Shown here: positions 9,735 through 18,688 of the stretch, piece after piece
Position numbering within the stretch: position 1 is the first letter of the stretch
Layout of the letters: every line of letters begins with the position of its first letter
Source of the DNA: CAWGAJ01 sp963820545
GTDB lineage: Bacteria; Planctomycetota; Planctomycetia; Pirellulales; Thermoguttaceae
Reading direction: 5' to 3'
Length of the DNA: 64,000 nt
Assembly: GCA_963820545.1 (NCBI GenBank)
Contig: CAWGAJ010000001.1
Span: 1,488,001 to 1,552,000 of the forward strand
Made by a program: the position numbers and the translations under genes
Notes under the pieces: generated by a model
What the model was told of the DNA's origin: nothing
Databases searched by the model: none
What the model saw: the letters and a program-made list of their open reading frames with translations, nothing else

Positions 9735-9832
9735 GAGCCGGGGCGTGTCGCCCCGGAAAGATTTTTTTTATATATACATTACTATACTCCGGGCCGACAC
9801 GGCCCGGCTCTAAACCGACACGGCCCGGCTCT
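9735..9832. repeat. REP-like palindromes, right of transposase
   Basis: This is the same composite unit as 9099-9170 (GAGCCGGGGCGTG, then CCGGGCCGACACGGCCCGG), followed by a partial second copy of the right palindrome at 9812-9832. It starts 12 bases after the transposase stop and may also act as terminator. Confidence 0.8.
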
Positions 9833-10142
9833 TATTATGGCTGGCTGAGCAATAATCGCACTAAAAAACAATCTGCGTAATCTGGGCAACATCGGCAGGT
9901 CAGGTGCAATTTTAACGGTCTTAGCGGATTTTCCAAAGAATCGTGTTGTAACAGGCCGACCAATACACCCTAGACAGGTGTTCTGCGCGGATAGTTCTTG
10001 CGCGGGACCCCATTGTGAGTGTCTTTTAACAGTTTTGTAAGACGGATTTCAAATCCATCCTACGATGAAATTAAGTCCACGCTCTTGCCTGGCCGGGGCG
10101 TTTACCCGGCACAGGCTCTGAGCACAATGGAGGGGGGATACC
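9833..10142. other. Intergenic region with two short hairpins
   Basis: No open frame of credible coding quality. Two small inverted repeats are visible: GGATTTCAAATCC (10046-10058) and GCCGGGGCGTTTACCCGGC (about 10092-10110). The second lies just before the lipoprotein gene and could be a 5' UTR element. Confidence 0.5.
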
Positions 10143-11288
10143 ATGAGGGTTTCTCTGTTGACGTTGTTAGTAGTTGCAATTGGTATAGTTGGTTGTAAAG
10201 GGCCCTTAAAGCAAAACTTGCCACCGGCCGAGATGCTGATGCATCCGGGACCTGGGGTGGATGGTCCGGGGCCGGGCGTGATGATGTATCAACCTGGTTT
10301 GCCCATGTCACAGATGACTTCTCAAATCGCCTTTGTGGGCCCAGAAGGCATGTCATTGACTTGGGACGTGATGGCACCAGGGCAATTCGATTCGGATCCG
10401 CTGATCACACCGGGCCGCACCAATTTTCCGCAAGGGGCGATCTATCGGCTGAAGCTCTCCAATGTTCCCGGTCGGCCGGGCGTGGAATTGTATCCCACGT
10501 TGGAAGTCGGTCCCGCCATGCCGCGATCCGAGGCCTTCCTGGCGCACAATGCCATTCCCGTGCAGTTTACCGAAGAAGATTTCGATCAGGTCTTAAGCGG
10601 CAATTTTGTCACCAAAGTGATTTATCTGCCCGATCCCGAATTCCAGGAACTGGCGGTTGCCGGAGTCGAGACTTTGGTAAGCACGCGGCTTGATCCGGGC
10701 GTGGACCCGATCGTGGAAGCGGATCGCCGCGGCGCGATTTTGGCGATTGTACGCCTGGGCAACAAGGACCTGCAAATTCCCAATCCGGGAGGGATGCAAG
10801 GAGGCGACGTTCAGCACGTGGGTTATAACTGTCCAATTTCCGACGGACAAACACCGCTGGGGATGCCCGTGGGAACTCCCACTACCATGCCCAACAGCAA
10901 TATGATTTCCGGAGTGACCATGCCGCAATACGGCATGCCGATGTGCGGCACGCCGATCGGGCTGCCTGGTCCGCCGCATGTACCGCTGGGAGTACCCGCG
11001 GGCCTGCAAAAACACACAATCGTCAATCATACGCGCGTGCATCTGCCGGGACCGACCGACAAGGTGCGCATCGACGTGAAGCAAAAGCCCGGCTACAGTT
11101 ATCCGAAGCCTGTGGACCACATGCGCATCGTGGAACAAAGCAGCCCGGGCTTGGGATCGTACCGCCAACCGTTAGGGAACCGCCAGGAAGTGATCCGAGG
11201 AGATTGCCCTGATGGCCAGGCATGCCCAATGGCTAACGATGATTCGCAGACAAGCTTAAATGAAGGCTCGTGCCCGCAAAGTGAATGA
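10143..11288 (+). CDS. Exported lipoprotein with repeated-domain paralogue downstream
   Basis: A signal peptide ends at lipobox IVGCK (Cys at residue 19). After a glycine/proline/methionine-rich linker comes a domain running from GMSLTWDVMAPGQF through GAIYRLKLSNVPGRPGVELYPTLEV to FTEEDFDQVLSGNFVTKVIYLPDPE and RGAILAIVRLG. The same arrangement recurs in the next gene, so the pair are paralogues in this domain. The C-terminal third is rich in Pro/Gly/Met and lacks recognisable folds. Likely a cell-surface or outer-membrane protein. I know similar proteins only as planctomycete hypotheticals. Confidence 0.8.
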   Translation: MRVSLLTLLVVAIGIVGCKGPLKQNLPPAEMLMHPGPGVDGPGPGVMMYQPGLPMSQMTSQIAFVGPEGMSLTWDVMAPGQFDSDPLITPGRTNFPQGAIYRLKLSNVPGRPGVELYPTLEVGPAMPRSEAFLAHNAIPVQFTEEDFDQVLSGNFVTKVIYLPDPEFQELAVAGVETLVSTRLDPGVDPIVEADRRGAILAIVRLGNKDLQIPNPGGMQGGDVQHVGYNCPISDGQTPLGMPVGTPTTMPNSNMISGVTMPQYGMPMCGTPIGLPGPPHVPLGVPAGLQKHTIVNHTRVHLPGPTDKVRIDVKQKPGYSYPKPVDHMRIVEQSSPGLGSYRQPLGNRQEVIRGDCPDGQACPMANDDSQTSLNEGSCPQSE

Positions 11289-11328
11289 AAAATAATTATC
11301 CGTTTTTTAGTGCGATTAACTCGTGACA

Positions 11329-13185
11329 ATGGTCTTAAACCGCTGCTGCCGGCCAGCAAGGATTATGTTATCTATGCCAGGAAACGCCGGCAGAGTTGCC
11401 ATGATGCTGTTTTGGACGCTGGGTCTGACCAGCAGCATGTTGCTTGCCGAGCCACCGGGCGTCCACTGCTGGCATCAAGGCGTCATGCCGCCGGGAGCGA
11501 TTGGCAATAGGCAACTCCAGCGCGGCGGACCATTGCCCGGGTTCTATCAGCCAGTAGAAATCAAGGCTCCGACGGGGGCCTTGATTTCGCTGGCTTCGGC
11601 AGGCTGGTTCGAAGAACCTCGGCCCGGACCGCGCAAGGTAGGATTGCTCATTGGCGCGGTGTACCGCCTGCGCATAACGGGCATTCGGCTGGCCGAAGGC
11701 ATGGAGGTCTTTCCCACCATTGAGATCATCGATCGGCTCTACGCGCCGATCGGTCAGCAGTTGCGTTTCCCCATCCGCGTTGAGCTTAGTGAAGAAGATC
11801 TCCGCTTGGCGCTGGACGGGAAGTTCACCACCCGGGTAGTCTATCTGGAAGATCCGCGCAATGCCTTGCCGGCGAGCGGCTTTGGACAACAGCAAAACTG
11901 GTTTGAACTAAGTCCGGGGCAAGATCCTTTAGCCGTAGCCGATGGTTTGGGTCGGCCGGTGGCCATTGTGCGCATGGGCGGCCGGCTGCCAGGGACACAA
12001 CAAGGCGTCGATGCGAGTTTTCTTTACGGCTGTCCGCCGTTTGTATCTTATCCTTGCGAACCGCCGAATGCGGCAGTAACAAAAGTCGCATGGCATGCAG
12101 AAGAGAAACAGAATCGCTCGAAAGTCAAGCTTTTGTCGCCGCCAAAGCCGGATTCCATCACGCCCAGGGCTGCCGCAAGCGAGTGTCCTATCGAGACAAC
12201 GGGCATTGACCAGGACGCGCCATTGCCATTATCGGCGTATGCGCCGTGGTTGCCGCCGGGCATTCGTCCGCCGTGGCCGGAAGATGAGTATCTGCGCGAC
12301 GGCGGAGACGAGGGCTCACCGGCAGGAGTGAGAAAGCAATGGGACGTCCTCGGCGTGGAGAGGGAAGACACCGTGGCCCGCTACGACACGCTCGACGGCC
12401 GAACGTTAGTGGAACCCAGTAACGAAGTATTTATTTACAGTCCGCGGTTTGGATCGGTACGACAAGTTGTGGGATTAGTAGCAAATGAACAGCGGGATCG
12501 ACTCTCGGGCGTGAGCGTGAATACGACCTTGGCGGGTCCTACGCTGACGCAGAAGATCGGCACCGCCAAGCAGCAGGTACAGGCGGGAAACGAAATCAGC
12601 GCCCGGCCGGCACGCGCCTTTCGCATGAAACAAGGCGACGGGGCGCTTTCCAGCGTGATCGGACCGCGCGGTTTTCAAGACGGCTTCAAACCCTATGAAA
12701 ATCTAGCCATTATTCGGCTGGGCATGTATGCAAACGCCGAAAAGGCGTATCTCGCCCGCGCCGCTCAGGCGGCCGTGGCCTGGGAACACATACAGGCCGT
12801 ACAAATCATTCTCGATCGCCAAGGCGCAATGGCCCTTGTGCAAAACGAGCAAACCGAGTCGATATTCGTGGCCACCGTGCCGCCGGGCAATCCGAAACTG
12901 CGGATCGTCAAGGTGGCTTCCACGCCATACGCGCAACCGGGCGAAACAGTATGGTTTACCATTCGCTTCGACAACGTGGGCAATCAGAAGATTGGCAACG
13001 TGACGATCATCGACAGCCTCAGCCCGCGCTTGGAATTCATGGAAGGCAGCGCACAGTGCAGCCGCGAGGCCAAATTCTCCACAAAGCCCAACGAAGGCGA
13101 CTCGCTAGTGGTGCAGTGCGAGATCACCGATCCGCTGGAGCCCGGCAAGGGCGGCCTGCTGCGCTTCTGCTGCAAAGTGCGATAG
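11329..13185 (+). CDS. Large exported protein with C-terminal DUF11 domain
   Basis: The start is uncertain: GTG 11323, ATG 11329 or a later ATG before the hydrophobic segment VAMMLFWTLGLTSSMLLA. The N-terminal domain (GALISLASAGWFE, GAVYRLRITGI, FPTIEIIDRLYAP, LSEEDLRLALDGKFTTRVVYLEDP) matches the domain of the upstream lipoprotein. The C-terminal part (PKLRIVKVASTPYAQPGETVWFTIRFDNVG, GNVTIIDSLSPRLEF) is a DUF11 repeat, an Ig-like domain of surface proteins. The gene begins 40 bases after the lipoprotein gene on the same strand and is probably co-transcribed. A role in the outer envelope is inferred. Confidence 0.82.
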   Translation: MVLNRCCRPARIMLSMPGNAGRVAMMLFWTLGLTSSMLLAEPPGVHCWHQGVMPPGAIGNRQLQRGGPLPGFYQPVEIKAPTGALISLASAGWFEEPRPGPRKVGLLIGAVYRLRITGIRLAEGMEVFPTIEIIDRLYAPIGQQLRFPIRVELSEEDLRLALDGKFTTRVVYLEDPRNALPASGFGQQQNWFELSPGQDPLAVADGLGRPVAIVRMGGRLPGTQQGVDASFLYGCPPFVSYPCEPPNAAVTKVAWHAEEKQNRSKVKLLSPPKPDSITPRAAASECPIETTGIDQDAPLPLSAYAPWLPPGIRPPWPEDEYLRDGGDEGSPAGVRKQWDVLGVEREDTVARYDTLDGRTLVEPSNEVFIYSPRFGSVRQVVGLVANEQRDRLSGVSVNTTLAGPTLTQKIGTAKQQVQAGNEISARPARAFRMKQGDGALSSVIGPRGFQDGFKPYENLAIIRLGMYANAEKAYLARAAQAAVAWEHIQAVQIILDRQGAMALVQNEQTESIFVATVPPGNPKLRIVKVASTPYAQPGETVWFTIRFDNVGNQKIGNVTIIDSLSPRLEFMEGSAQCSREAKFSTKPNEGDSLVVQCEITDPLEPGKGGLLRFCCKVR

Positions 13186-13321
13186 AAGATCTGTTTAGAG
13201 GTCAGAGGTCAGGGGTCAGGGAATACTGACTTTCGGAGCTACAATAAAAAGCGTCGGCTCTTGCCATCGCTGTTTCTTCGAGGGATAATACTGTTCCAAT
13301 CTCTGTTAAGGAACGGTCGAG

Positions 13322-13609
13322 ATGCTTTCCGATACTCATCCTGATGCCGAACGAGTGCAAGTGGAATTGATGCGGCAGGCGAGTATGGCCGATCGTGTGG
13401 CCATCACACGCACGTTGACCAACCTGGCACTACGCATGTCGCGTCAGGCGATTGCCGATGCGCATCCCGAATTCAGTCTCCGGGAAGTGGCCTTGTTTTG
13501 GGTGGAATTACATTACGGTCAAAAACTAGCCGACGAATTAAGGGAATATATAAAATGCAACCCGACCCGCTTTCCGGAGAAGGATTTTCCGCTCTGCGAC
13601 CCGTTGTAG
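13322..13609 (+). CDS. Antitoxin-like protein resembling Rv0078B family
   Basis: A 95-residue helical protein beginning MLSDTHPDAERVQVELMRQ and including RTLTNLALRMSRQAIADAHPEFSLREVALFWVELHYG. The pattern SP-EAERVQ.EL.R and the internal ...HPE.s..E....f....YG are what I recall of the Rv0078B-related antitoxins, which accompany nucleotidyltransferase-like partners. AAGGA lies about nine bases before the ATG. It overlaps the following nucleotidyltransferase gene by 55 bases in another frame, so the pair is translationally linked. Antitoxin function is by family and context. Confidence 0.7.
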   Translation: MLSDTHPDAERVQVELMRQASMADRVAITRTLTNLALRMSRQAIADAHPEFSLREVALFWVELHYGQKLADELREYIKCNPTRFPEKDFPLCDPL

Positions 13610-14151
13610 CTGAACTGGAACGATTAGGCGTCCGTTATTATATCGGCGGATCAGTCGCTGGCACGGCCTACGGCTATGCCCGGATGACGCAAGACGTGGA
13701 TGTTGTCGCGGAATTGCGGATGGAACACGTCCAACCCTTAGTCCAAGCGTTACAGGAGGCCTACTATGTCAATGCAAAAACCGCTGCCGAAGCTGTGGCC
13801 CGGCATTCCTGCTTCAATTTGATACATAATAAGACTTATTTCAAAATAGATATCTTTACAGTCAAACCTCGCGATTATAATCGTGCGGCGTTAAAGCGCA
13901 GGCGGAAAAGGACGTTGATCAAAGAAGATCCCGCGACGGAATTTTTCGTCGCCTCGGCAGAGGATGTAATTCTAAGCAAGTTGGAATGGTATCGGATGGG
14001 AGACGAAGCTTCTGACCGCCAATGGACGGACATTGTGAAAATACTGGAAGTCCAACAACATCAAGTCGATCGTGATTATCTTAAAAAATGGGCCGCCGAA
14101 TTGGGGGTTAACGATCTTCTGACGAAAGCTTGGCAAGAGTTGGAGAAATAA
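13555..14151 (+). CDS. Nucleotidyltransferase-fold protein (AbiEii-like/DUF6036-type toxin candidate)
   Basis: The fold signature is YIGGSVAGTAYG (Gly-Ser) followed by MTQDVDVVAEL with the catalytic-type Asp-x-Asp, then YFKIDIFTVKPRDYNRAALKRRRK and FVASAEDVILSKLEWYRMGDEASDRQWTDI, all typical of the minimal nucleotidyltransferase group. The ATG at 13555 is selected because protein-like sequence begins there and a purine-rich AAGGGAA precedes it. With the overlapping upstream gene it forms a two-gene module resembling type II or IV toxin-antitoxin systems, in which the transferase modifies tRNA or another target. All catalytic residues appear intact. Confidence 0.8.
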   Translation: MQPDPLSGEGFSALRPVVAELERLGVRYYIGGSVAGTAYGYARMTQDVDVVAELRMEHVQPLVQALQEAYYVNAKTAAEAVARHSCFNLIHNKTYFKIDIFTVKPRDYNRAALKRRRKRTLIKEDPATEFFVASAEDVILSKLEWYRMGDEASDRQWTDIVKILEVQQHQVDRDYLKKWAAELGVNDLLTKAWQELEK

Positions 14152-14242
14152 TCGAGCTTTGATTACTTTTATCGTCTGGCAATAAATAATAACTGCTTGC
14201 TATCTACTACCTATATCTACCACAAACCACCTACCACAAACC

Positions 14243-15355
14243 ATGCCTCGCAATTGGCTTGCCGACCGTACTCGTTTGTTCGACGCCTCGGGCATCCGCA
14301 AGGTTTTTGACCTGGGGGCGAAGCTGAAAAATCCGATCAACCTTTCCATCGGTCAGCCCGATTTCGATCCGCCTGATGCGGTGCGCCGCGCGGCCGTCGA
14401 GGCCATCGAAAGCGGCAAAAACGGCTATGCCCTAACGCAAGGCATTTTGGAACTTCGGGAAAAACTGCACGCCCAGATGCGGAAAGAATATGACCACGAC
14501 GACCGGGAGTTGTTCGTCACCTCGGGCACCAGCGGCGGACTGCTATTGGCGCTAATGGTGCTGATAAATCCCGGCGATGAGGTGATCGTCTTCGATCCAT
14601 ACTTTGTAATGTACGAGGCGCTGGTAAAAGTGGTGGGCGGCACAGTGGTGCCGATGGATACTTATCCAGACTTTAAAATCGATCTTAATCGCGTGGCCGA
14701 CGCCATCACGCCGCGGACAAAAATGATAATTTTTAATAGTCCGGCCAATCCGACCGGCGCGGTGGCCGATGCACAGACCGTGCGCGGCCTGGCACATCTT
14801 GCGGCCCAGCGGAACGTGCTGCTTTTAAGCGACGAAATCTATCGGGCCTTTTGCTATGATGGGCCGTTCGTGTCGCCGGCCAGGTATAATCCGCAAACAT
14901 TGGTGATCGACGGATTCAGTAAGACTTACGGCATGCCGGGCTGGCGTTTGGGATTCGCCCACGGGCCGGGGGCGATCATTCGCGAGATGATCAAGCTGCA
15001 GCAGTTCAGTTTTGTTTGTGCCCCGCATCCATTTCAATGGGCCGCAGTAAAGGCGCTGGATGTGGACATGAGCGAGAAGCTGGAAGGCTATCGACGCAAG
15101 CGCGACATGCTAGTGGCGGGTTTAAAGGACGATTACGAACTCGTCGCGCCCGGCGGGGCTTTTTACGCCTTTCCAAAACTGCCCTGGGGCACAGGCATGG
15201 AATTCGTCGGCCGGGCAATCGAAAAATATCAACTACTGATAATTCCCGGCAATGTCTTCAGCCGCCGCGACACGCACTTTCGCATCTCCTACGCCGCCCC
15301 GGATGAGGTGATTGAGCGCGGCATCGAAGCGCTGAGGAAATTGGCTAAAAGGTAG
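14243..15355 (+). CDS. Class I/II PLP-dependent aminotransferase
   Basis: The protein has 370 residues of fold-type I aminotransferase. Key motifs: INLSIGQPDFDPPD near the start, GYALTQGILELREKL, the NSPANPTGA loop, LLLSDEIYRAF with the Asp that holds the PLP nitrogen, and FSKTYGMPGWRLGF with the Schiff-base lysine. The C-terminal Arg (HFRISYAAP) would bind the substrate carboxylate. The substrate class is probably aromatic or acidic amino acids; sequence alone does not decide. No pathway genes adjoin it. It is convergent with clpX. Confidence 0.92.
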   Translation: MPRNWLADRTRLFDASGIRKVFDLGAKLKNPINLSIGQPDFDPPDAVRRAAVEAIESGKNGYALTQGILELREKLHAQMRKEYDHDDRELFVTSGTSGGLLLALMVLINPGDEVIVFDPYFVMYEALVKVVGGTVVPMDTYPDFKIDLNRVADAITPRTKMIIFNSPANPTGAVADAQTVRGLAHLAAQRNVLLLSDEIYRAFCYDGPFVSPARYNPQTLVIDGFSKTYGMPGWRLGFAHGPGAIIREMIKLQQFSFVCAPHPFQWAAVKALDVDMSEKLEGYRRKRDMLVAGLKDDYELVAPGGAFYAFPKLPWGTGMEFVGRAIEKYQLLIIPGNVFSRRDTHFRISYAAPDEVIERGIEALRKLAKR

Positions 15356-15362
15356 TGTTGGG

Positions 15363-15391
15363 TGCCACTGGCTGACAAGCAGCCAGTGGCA
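15363..15391. repeat. Dispersed palindrome, TGCCACTGGCT family
   Basis: Arms GCCACTGGCT and AGCCAGTGGC around GACAAGC. A near-identical copy lies at 34428-34455, a variant at 46890-46914 and a fragment near 20390-20410. All are intergenic, just after genes, so they may serve as transcript ends or mobile REP-like units. Confidence 0.8.
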
Positions 15392-15426
15392 CAACCGCAC
15401 GCTGGATTGTGAACTGCATTCCACCA

Positions 15427-15460
15427 CAAAAAACAAGCCGCGCTGGAAGTGCGCGGCTTG
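15427..15460 (-). terminator. Intrinsic terminator after clpX
   Basis: On the minus strand CAAGCCGCGC pairs perfectly with GCGCGGCTTG around a 7-base loop and is followed by TTTTTT. It lies 23 bases downstream of the restored clpX stop at 15483, which itself supports the longer reading of clpX. Confidence 0.85.
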
Positions 15461-15482
15461 AGGGAGGGGGATCGTAAAGTTT

Positions 15483-16765
15483 TTATGCTGATTTTGCTTC
15501 GGCACGCACGGGAATTGCGGATTGACGACGGTGGACAATGTCATCGGTTATAAGGTATTGAGTGCCGGCGGGTTGATCGGGCAGCTCGAACATGATTTCG
15601 AGCATGATCTCTTCCACAATGGAGCGCAGCGCCGGGCGCCGGTATCTTTTTCCATGGCCCGTTGGGCAATGGCTCGCAGGGCCGACTCGGTGAAGCCCAA
15701 TTCGGCGTTTTCCATGCCGAAAAGGGCTTGAAACTGTTTGACCAAGGCGTTTTTGGGTTCGGTGAGCACGCGGACCATGGTATCGAGATCCAGCGGCCTG
15801 AGGGCGGACACGACGGGCAAGCGGCCGATCAGCTCGGGAATCATGCCGTATTCGAGGATATCGTCGCTGGTGACTTGCTGGAGCAGGTCGCCCAGTTCCA
15901 TTTGATCGCGGCTGACGCCCTCTTGTGTGAAACCGATGGTCCGTTTGCCCAGGCGTCGGGCGATAATATCTTCCAGGCCCACGAACGTGCCGCCGCAGAT
16001 GAAGAGGATATTCGTGGTGTCCATTTGGATGTACTGTTGCTCGGGATGCTTGCGTCCGCCTTGGGGAGGCACGTTGGCCACGGTGCCTTCGAGCATTTTC
16101 AAGAGGGCCTGCTGCACGCCTTCGCCGGAGACGTCGCGGGTAATGGAGATGTTATGGCTGGTTTTGCCGATCTTGTCGATTTCGTCGATGTAGAGCACGC
16201 CGCGTTGGGCGGATTCGAGGTCGAAATCGGCGGCATGGAGCAGTTTCAGGAGCAGGTTCTCGACGTCTTCGCCCACGTAGCCGGCCTCGGTCAAAGTGGT
16301 GGCGTCGCCGATGGCAAAGGGGACGTCGAGAATGCGGGCCAGGGTTTGCGCCAGCAAGGTTTTGCCCGAGCCGGTGGGGCCGATCAAGAGGATGTTCGAC
16401 TTGTCGATATCCACGTCGGAGCCCGAGGCGCCGTGAATCAAGCGCTTATAGTGGCTATGGACCGCCACGGCCAGGATCTTTTTTGCATGTTCTTGACCAA
16501 TGACGTACTGGTCGAGCTGCGAGACGATTTGCCGGGGCGTGGGAATCTTGGTGAATAGTTGCTTGCTCGTGCCCCGGCGGCGTCGTTCTTGTTCGAGGAT
16601 GGATTGGCAGAGATCGATGCATTCGCCGCAGATATAGACGTCGCCGGGACCTTCCACAAGGGGACCGACGTCGCGATAGCTTTTTCGGCAGAAGGAACAA
16701 AAGGCGTTTTTCTTGACGGGCCCGCCACCGCGACGACCAGTAGTGAAATCTCGACCTGTAGGCAT
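15483..16765 (-). CDS. clpX: ATP-dependent Clp protease ATP-binding subunit ClpX (one-base frameshift here)
   Basis: ClpX unfolds proteins and feeds them to ClpP. Visible in order: N-terminal zinc finger (FCSFCRKS and ICGECIDLC), AAA+ Walker A GPTGSGKTLL, Walker B VLYIDEIDK, sensor and C-terminal small domain. The true start is the ATG at 16765, with GGAAAGG upstream, not the longer frame to 16798. Near 15633 one G is missing: CGG CGC TGC should read CGG GCG CTG. Restoring it gives ...TGARALRSIVEEIM and a normal C-terminus to TAA 15483. In the sequence as given the reading frame leaves the family and stops at 15548. The residual tail is GC-rich and the error is probably technical. Confidence 0.9.
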
Positions 16766-17046
16766 TGACCTTTCCTTTCCGCACCCGCCGCGCGGCATTT
16801 CAGTTTTTCAATTATCAAGCATTAGTCGGCGGGTTATAAAACTATACAACGTGTATTGCTCGAAGGCCGGGATTTCAATGCTGTCGGGCTGCTTGCCGGA
16901 TGACTTTACCCTTTAATTCGAGCCAATCAAAGCTGATATTTCTACGTATCAAATTGGCCATAGTTTTGGCCATCCAGGACTCGCATCCCTTCAAGTCGTT
17001 AGAACTGCACGAATCTACCACTCCAGTATGGTTGGTGTTATTTAAC

Positions 17047-17325
17047 CTAAGCTGTTTCGCTGTTATCATTTAACTCTTTTTGAAGCTGTTCTGCCAATGT
17101 AGTTTTAATAGTTCGGAATTCTGCGTCGGTTAGCACACCCCGGGAGTGCATTTCGCGAAATTTTGAGAGTAATTCGCTGGCTGGCGGTTCGTGTTGTAGC
17201 GTCTTGGGACGGATTTTCAAAATAACATAGACCGCAACGGCGATCATAATCGCCAACAGGGCCAGCGAAATAATCATCCCATCCGGCTGTAATGCCAACA
17301 AACGATTCCAGGTCACGGTTAGCAA
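17047..17325 (-). CDS. Small membrane protein with SHOCT-like C-terminus
   Basis: The 92-residue protein has one transmembrane helix (MIISLALLAIMIAVAVYVILKI, about residues 17-38) and a cytosolic tail LLSKFREMHSRGVLTDAEFRTIKTTLAEQLQKEL. The tail has the short bihelical SHOCT pattern (long helix, Gly-x-Leu-Thr/Asp-x-Glu-Phe turn), a putative oligomerisation module. No partner gene is obvious. It stands alone between clpX and the radical SAM block. Confidence 0.8.
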   Translation of the reverse strand: MLTVTWNRLLALQPDGMIISLALLAIMIAVAVYVILKIRPKTLQHEPPASELLSKFREMHSRGVLTDAEFRTIKTTLAEQLQKELNDNSETA

Positions 17326-17506
17326 CAGCCCCTATTTTCCCTAAATTGGTGATTGTCTTTTGTAATTATCTTAAAAAGCTCATTTTAAGTCCAGTAAGAA
17401 TTTTTCAGGGTGTAAACTATTATTTTGAAATGCAATTAACCTATCTACAAGTTGCTTGTGCTCACCCCTCCACTTGTGGTAGAATGGCTGAAAAGGACCT
17501 GTTAAA

Positions 17507-18349
17507 TTGGTCAAATCCATGGAGAAGCGAGAGAGTTTTGCCAAAAGCGCCCAAAACGCCATGGCCATGTACCGCTGCTGCAAGTTGTGCGAGCGCCGCT
17601 GCGGGGTGAATCGAATTGCCGGTGAACGGGGGTTCTGTGGAGCGGGGACAAATGCTCGACTTTGGCGCTATGGGATTGATTTTGCCAATGAAAAATCACT
17701 GTGTCCTTCTTTAGAGATTTTTTTAGCGGGTTGCGATTTGCGTTGCGCCTTTTGCATTTCCGAGGAAAACTCCGTTGATCCCCAACGCGGCCGGCCTTTG
17801 ACAAGCGGATTGCTGCAAAGCATCATTGATGAAGCTGCCGCCGAGGGAGCCCGAAACCTGCAATGGCTAGGCGGCGAGCCCACGGTACATCTCCCGGCGA
17901 TACTGCAAACACTGGCGGAAATTGAAAATTCATTGCCCCTGGTCTGGAAATCGAACTTTTACGGAACGCCCGAGGCATGGAAATTACTGAAAGGGTTGGT
18001 GGACTGTTACGTGGCCGATTTCAAATACGGGAACAATGCCTGTGCCAGGCGGATCTCCCAGGTAGATAATTACGTGGAAACGATTAGCCGCAATCTGTTA
18101 GCGGTGTCCAATGGCAGTAGACTGATCATTCGTCATTTGTTATTGCCGGGCCATTACGATTGTTGTTTTCGGCCGATAGTTGCTTGGATGCGCAGCCGGC
18201 TGCCGGAAACGCCATTTAGCATCCACATCGGATACCTGCCCCGATGGAAAGCGGATAGTCATGCGGAGTTGAATCGGCCCCTCACAGCTTTAGAGGTTAA
18301 GCAGGCCCAAAGCTGGGCTGTTACCAACGGGTTGAATGTGATTGAATAA
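17507..18349 (+). CDS. Radical SAM protein, PflA-like activating enzyme family
   Basis: The N-terminal region carries a cysteine-rich pattern CCKLCERRCGVNR...GERGFCG, as in activating-enzyme relatives, and then the radical SAM CxxxCxxC motif C-DLR-C-AF-C (Cys 76, 80, 83). It continues with LQWLGGEPTVHLP (the GGEP motif) and VADFKYGNN. It is likely to bind a 4Fe-4S cluster and SAM to make a radical on a partner protein. The start is uncertain: TTG 17507 has AGGA nine bases before; ATG 17519 is alternative. It begins a run of co-oriented genes to 25.3 kb. The target is unknown. Confidence 0.88.
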   Translation: MVKSMEKRESFAKSAQNAMAMYRCCKLCERRCGVNRIAGERGFCGAGTNARLWRYGIDFANEKSLCPSLEIFLAGCDLRCAFCISEENSVDPQRGRPLTSGLLQSIIDEAAAEGARNLQWLGGEPTVHLPAILQTLAEIENSLPLVWKSNFYGTPEAWKLLKGLVDCYVADFKYGNNACARRISQVDNYVETISRNLLAVSNGSRLIIRHLLLPGHYDCCFRPIVAWMRSRLPETPFSIHIGYLPRWKADSHAELNRPLTALEVKQAQSWAVTNGLNVIE

Positions 18350-18372
18350 GATAAGGAATGACAAATCAAGCC

Positions 18373-18400
18373 AAGCCCACGGGTTGCAGCTCGTGGGCTT
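18373..18400. repeat. Dispersed palindrome, AAGCCCACGGGTTG family
   Basis: 28 bases with arms AAGCCCACG and CGTGGGCTT. The same repeat is at 43046-43073 (perfect) and a diverged copy at 50550-50575. It lies in the gap between the radical SAM gene and the next small gene. Confidence 0.8.
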
Positions 18401-18418
18401 GACGACATTATTACCATT

Positions 18419-18670
18419 ATGACAGTCAATAAAGTAAATCATGAATCCGCTCTCCAAGAAGTCGATCTTCGCGGCGCCAGCGAGATTTTGATCCTCCCCG
18501 ACGGGAGAATCTATGTCCACGGTCTGTCGAAAGCGTTAAAGGAATTGTTGGAAGCCTTGGGAGGCAATACAGCAGCGAGCAACATGAATGATTCTCACCG
18601 TCGGAAGGCAGATCAGACAGAAGAACAATCAAAGGCGCATCAGGCATGTGCTGACATCGGTGGTATTTAG
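18419..18670 (+). CDS. Small protein preceding Ycf46-like ATPase
   Basis: 83 residues, with a core VDLRGASEILILPDGRIYVHGLSKALKELLEALG, then a hydrophilic tail. The ILPDGR.YVHGL.. core looks like a small conserved companion I have seen upstream of this ATPase in other planctomycetes. It ends 19 bases before the ATPase start and is probably co-transcribed. No motif reveals its activity. It may be a partner or adaptor for the AAA protein. Confidence 0.65.
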   Translation: MTVNKVNHESALQEVDLRGASEILILPDGRIYVHGLSKALKELLEALGGNTAASNMNDSHRRKADQTEEQSKAHQACADIGGI

Positions 18671-18688
18671 TTATAAAGGTGAACAGGA

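Noticed and set aside
15662..16558. 298-codon plus-strand frame
   Set aside because: Antisense shadow of clpX.
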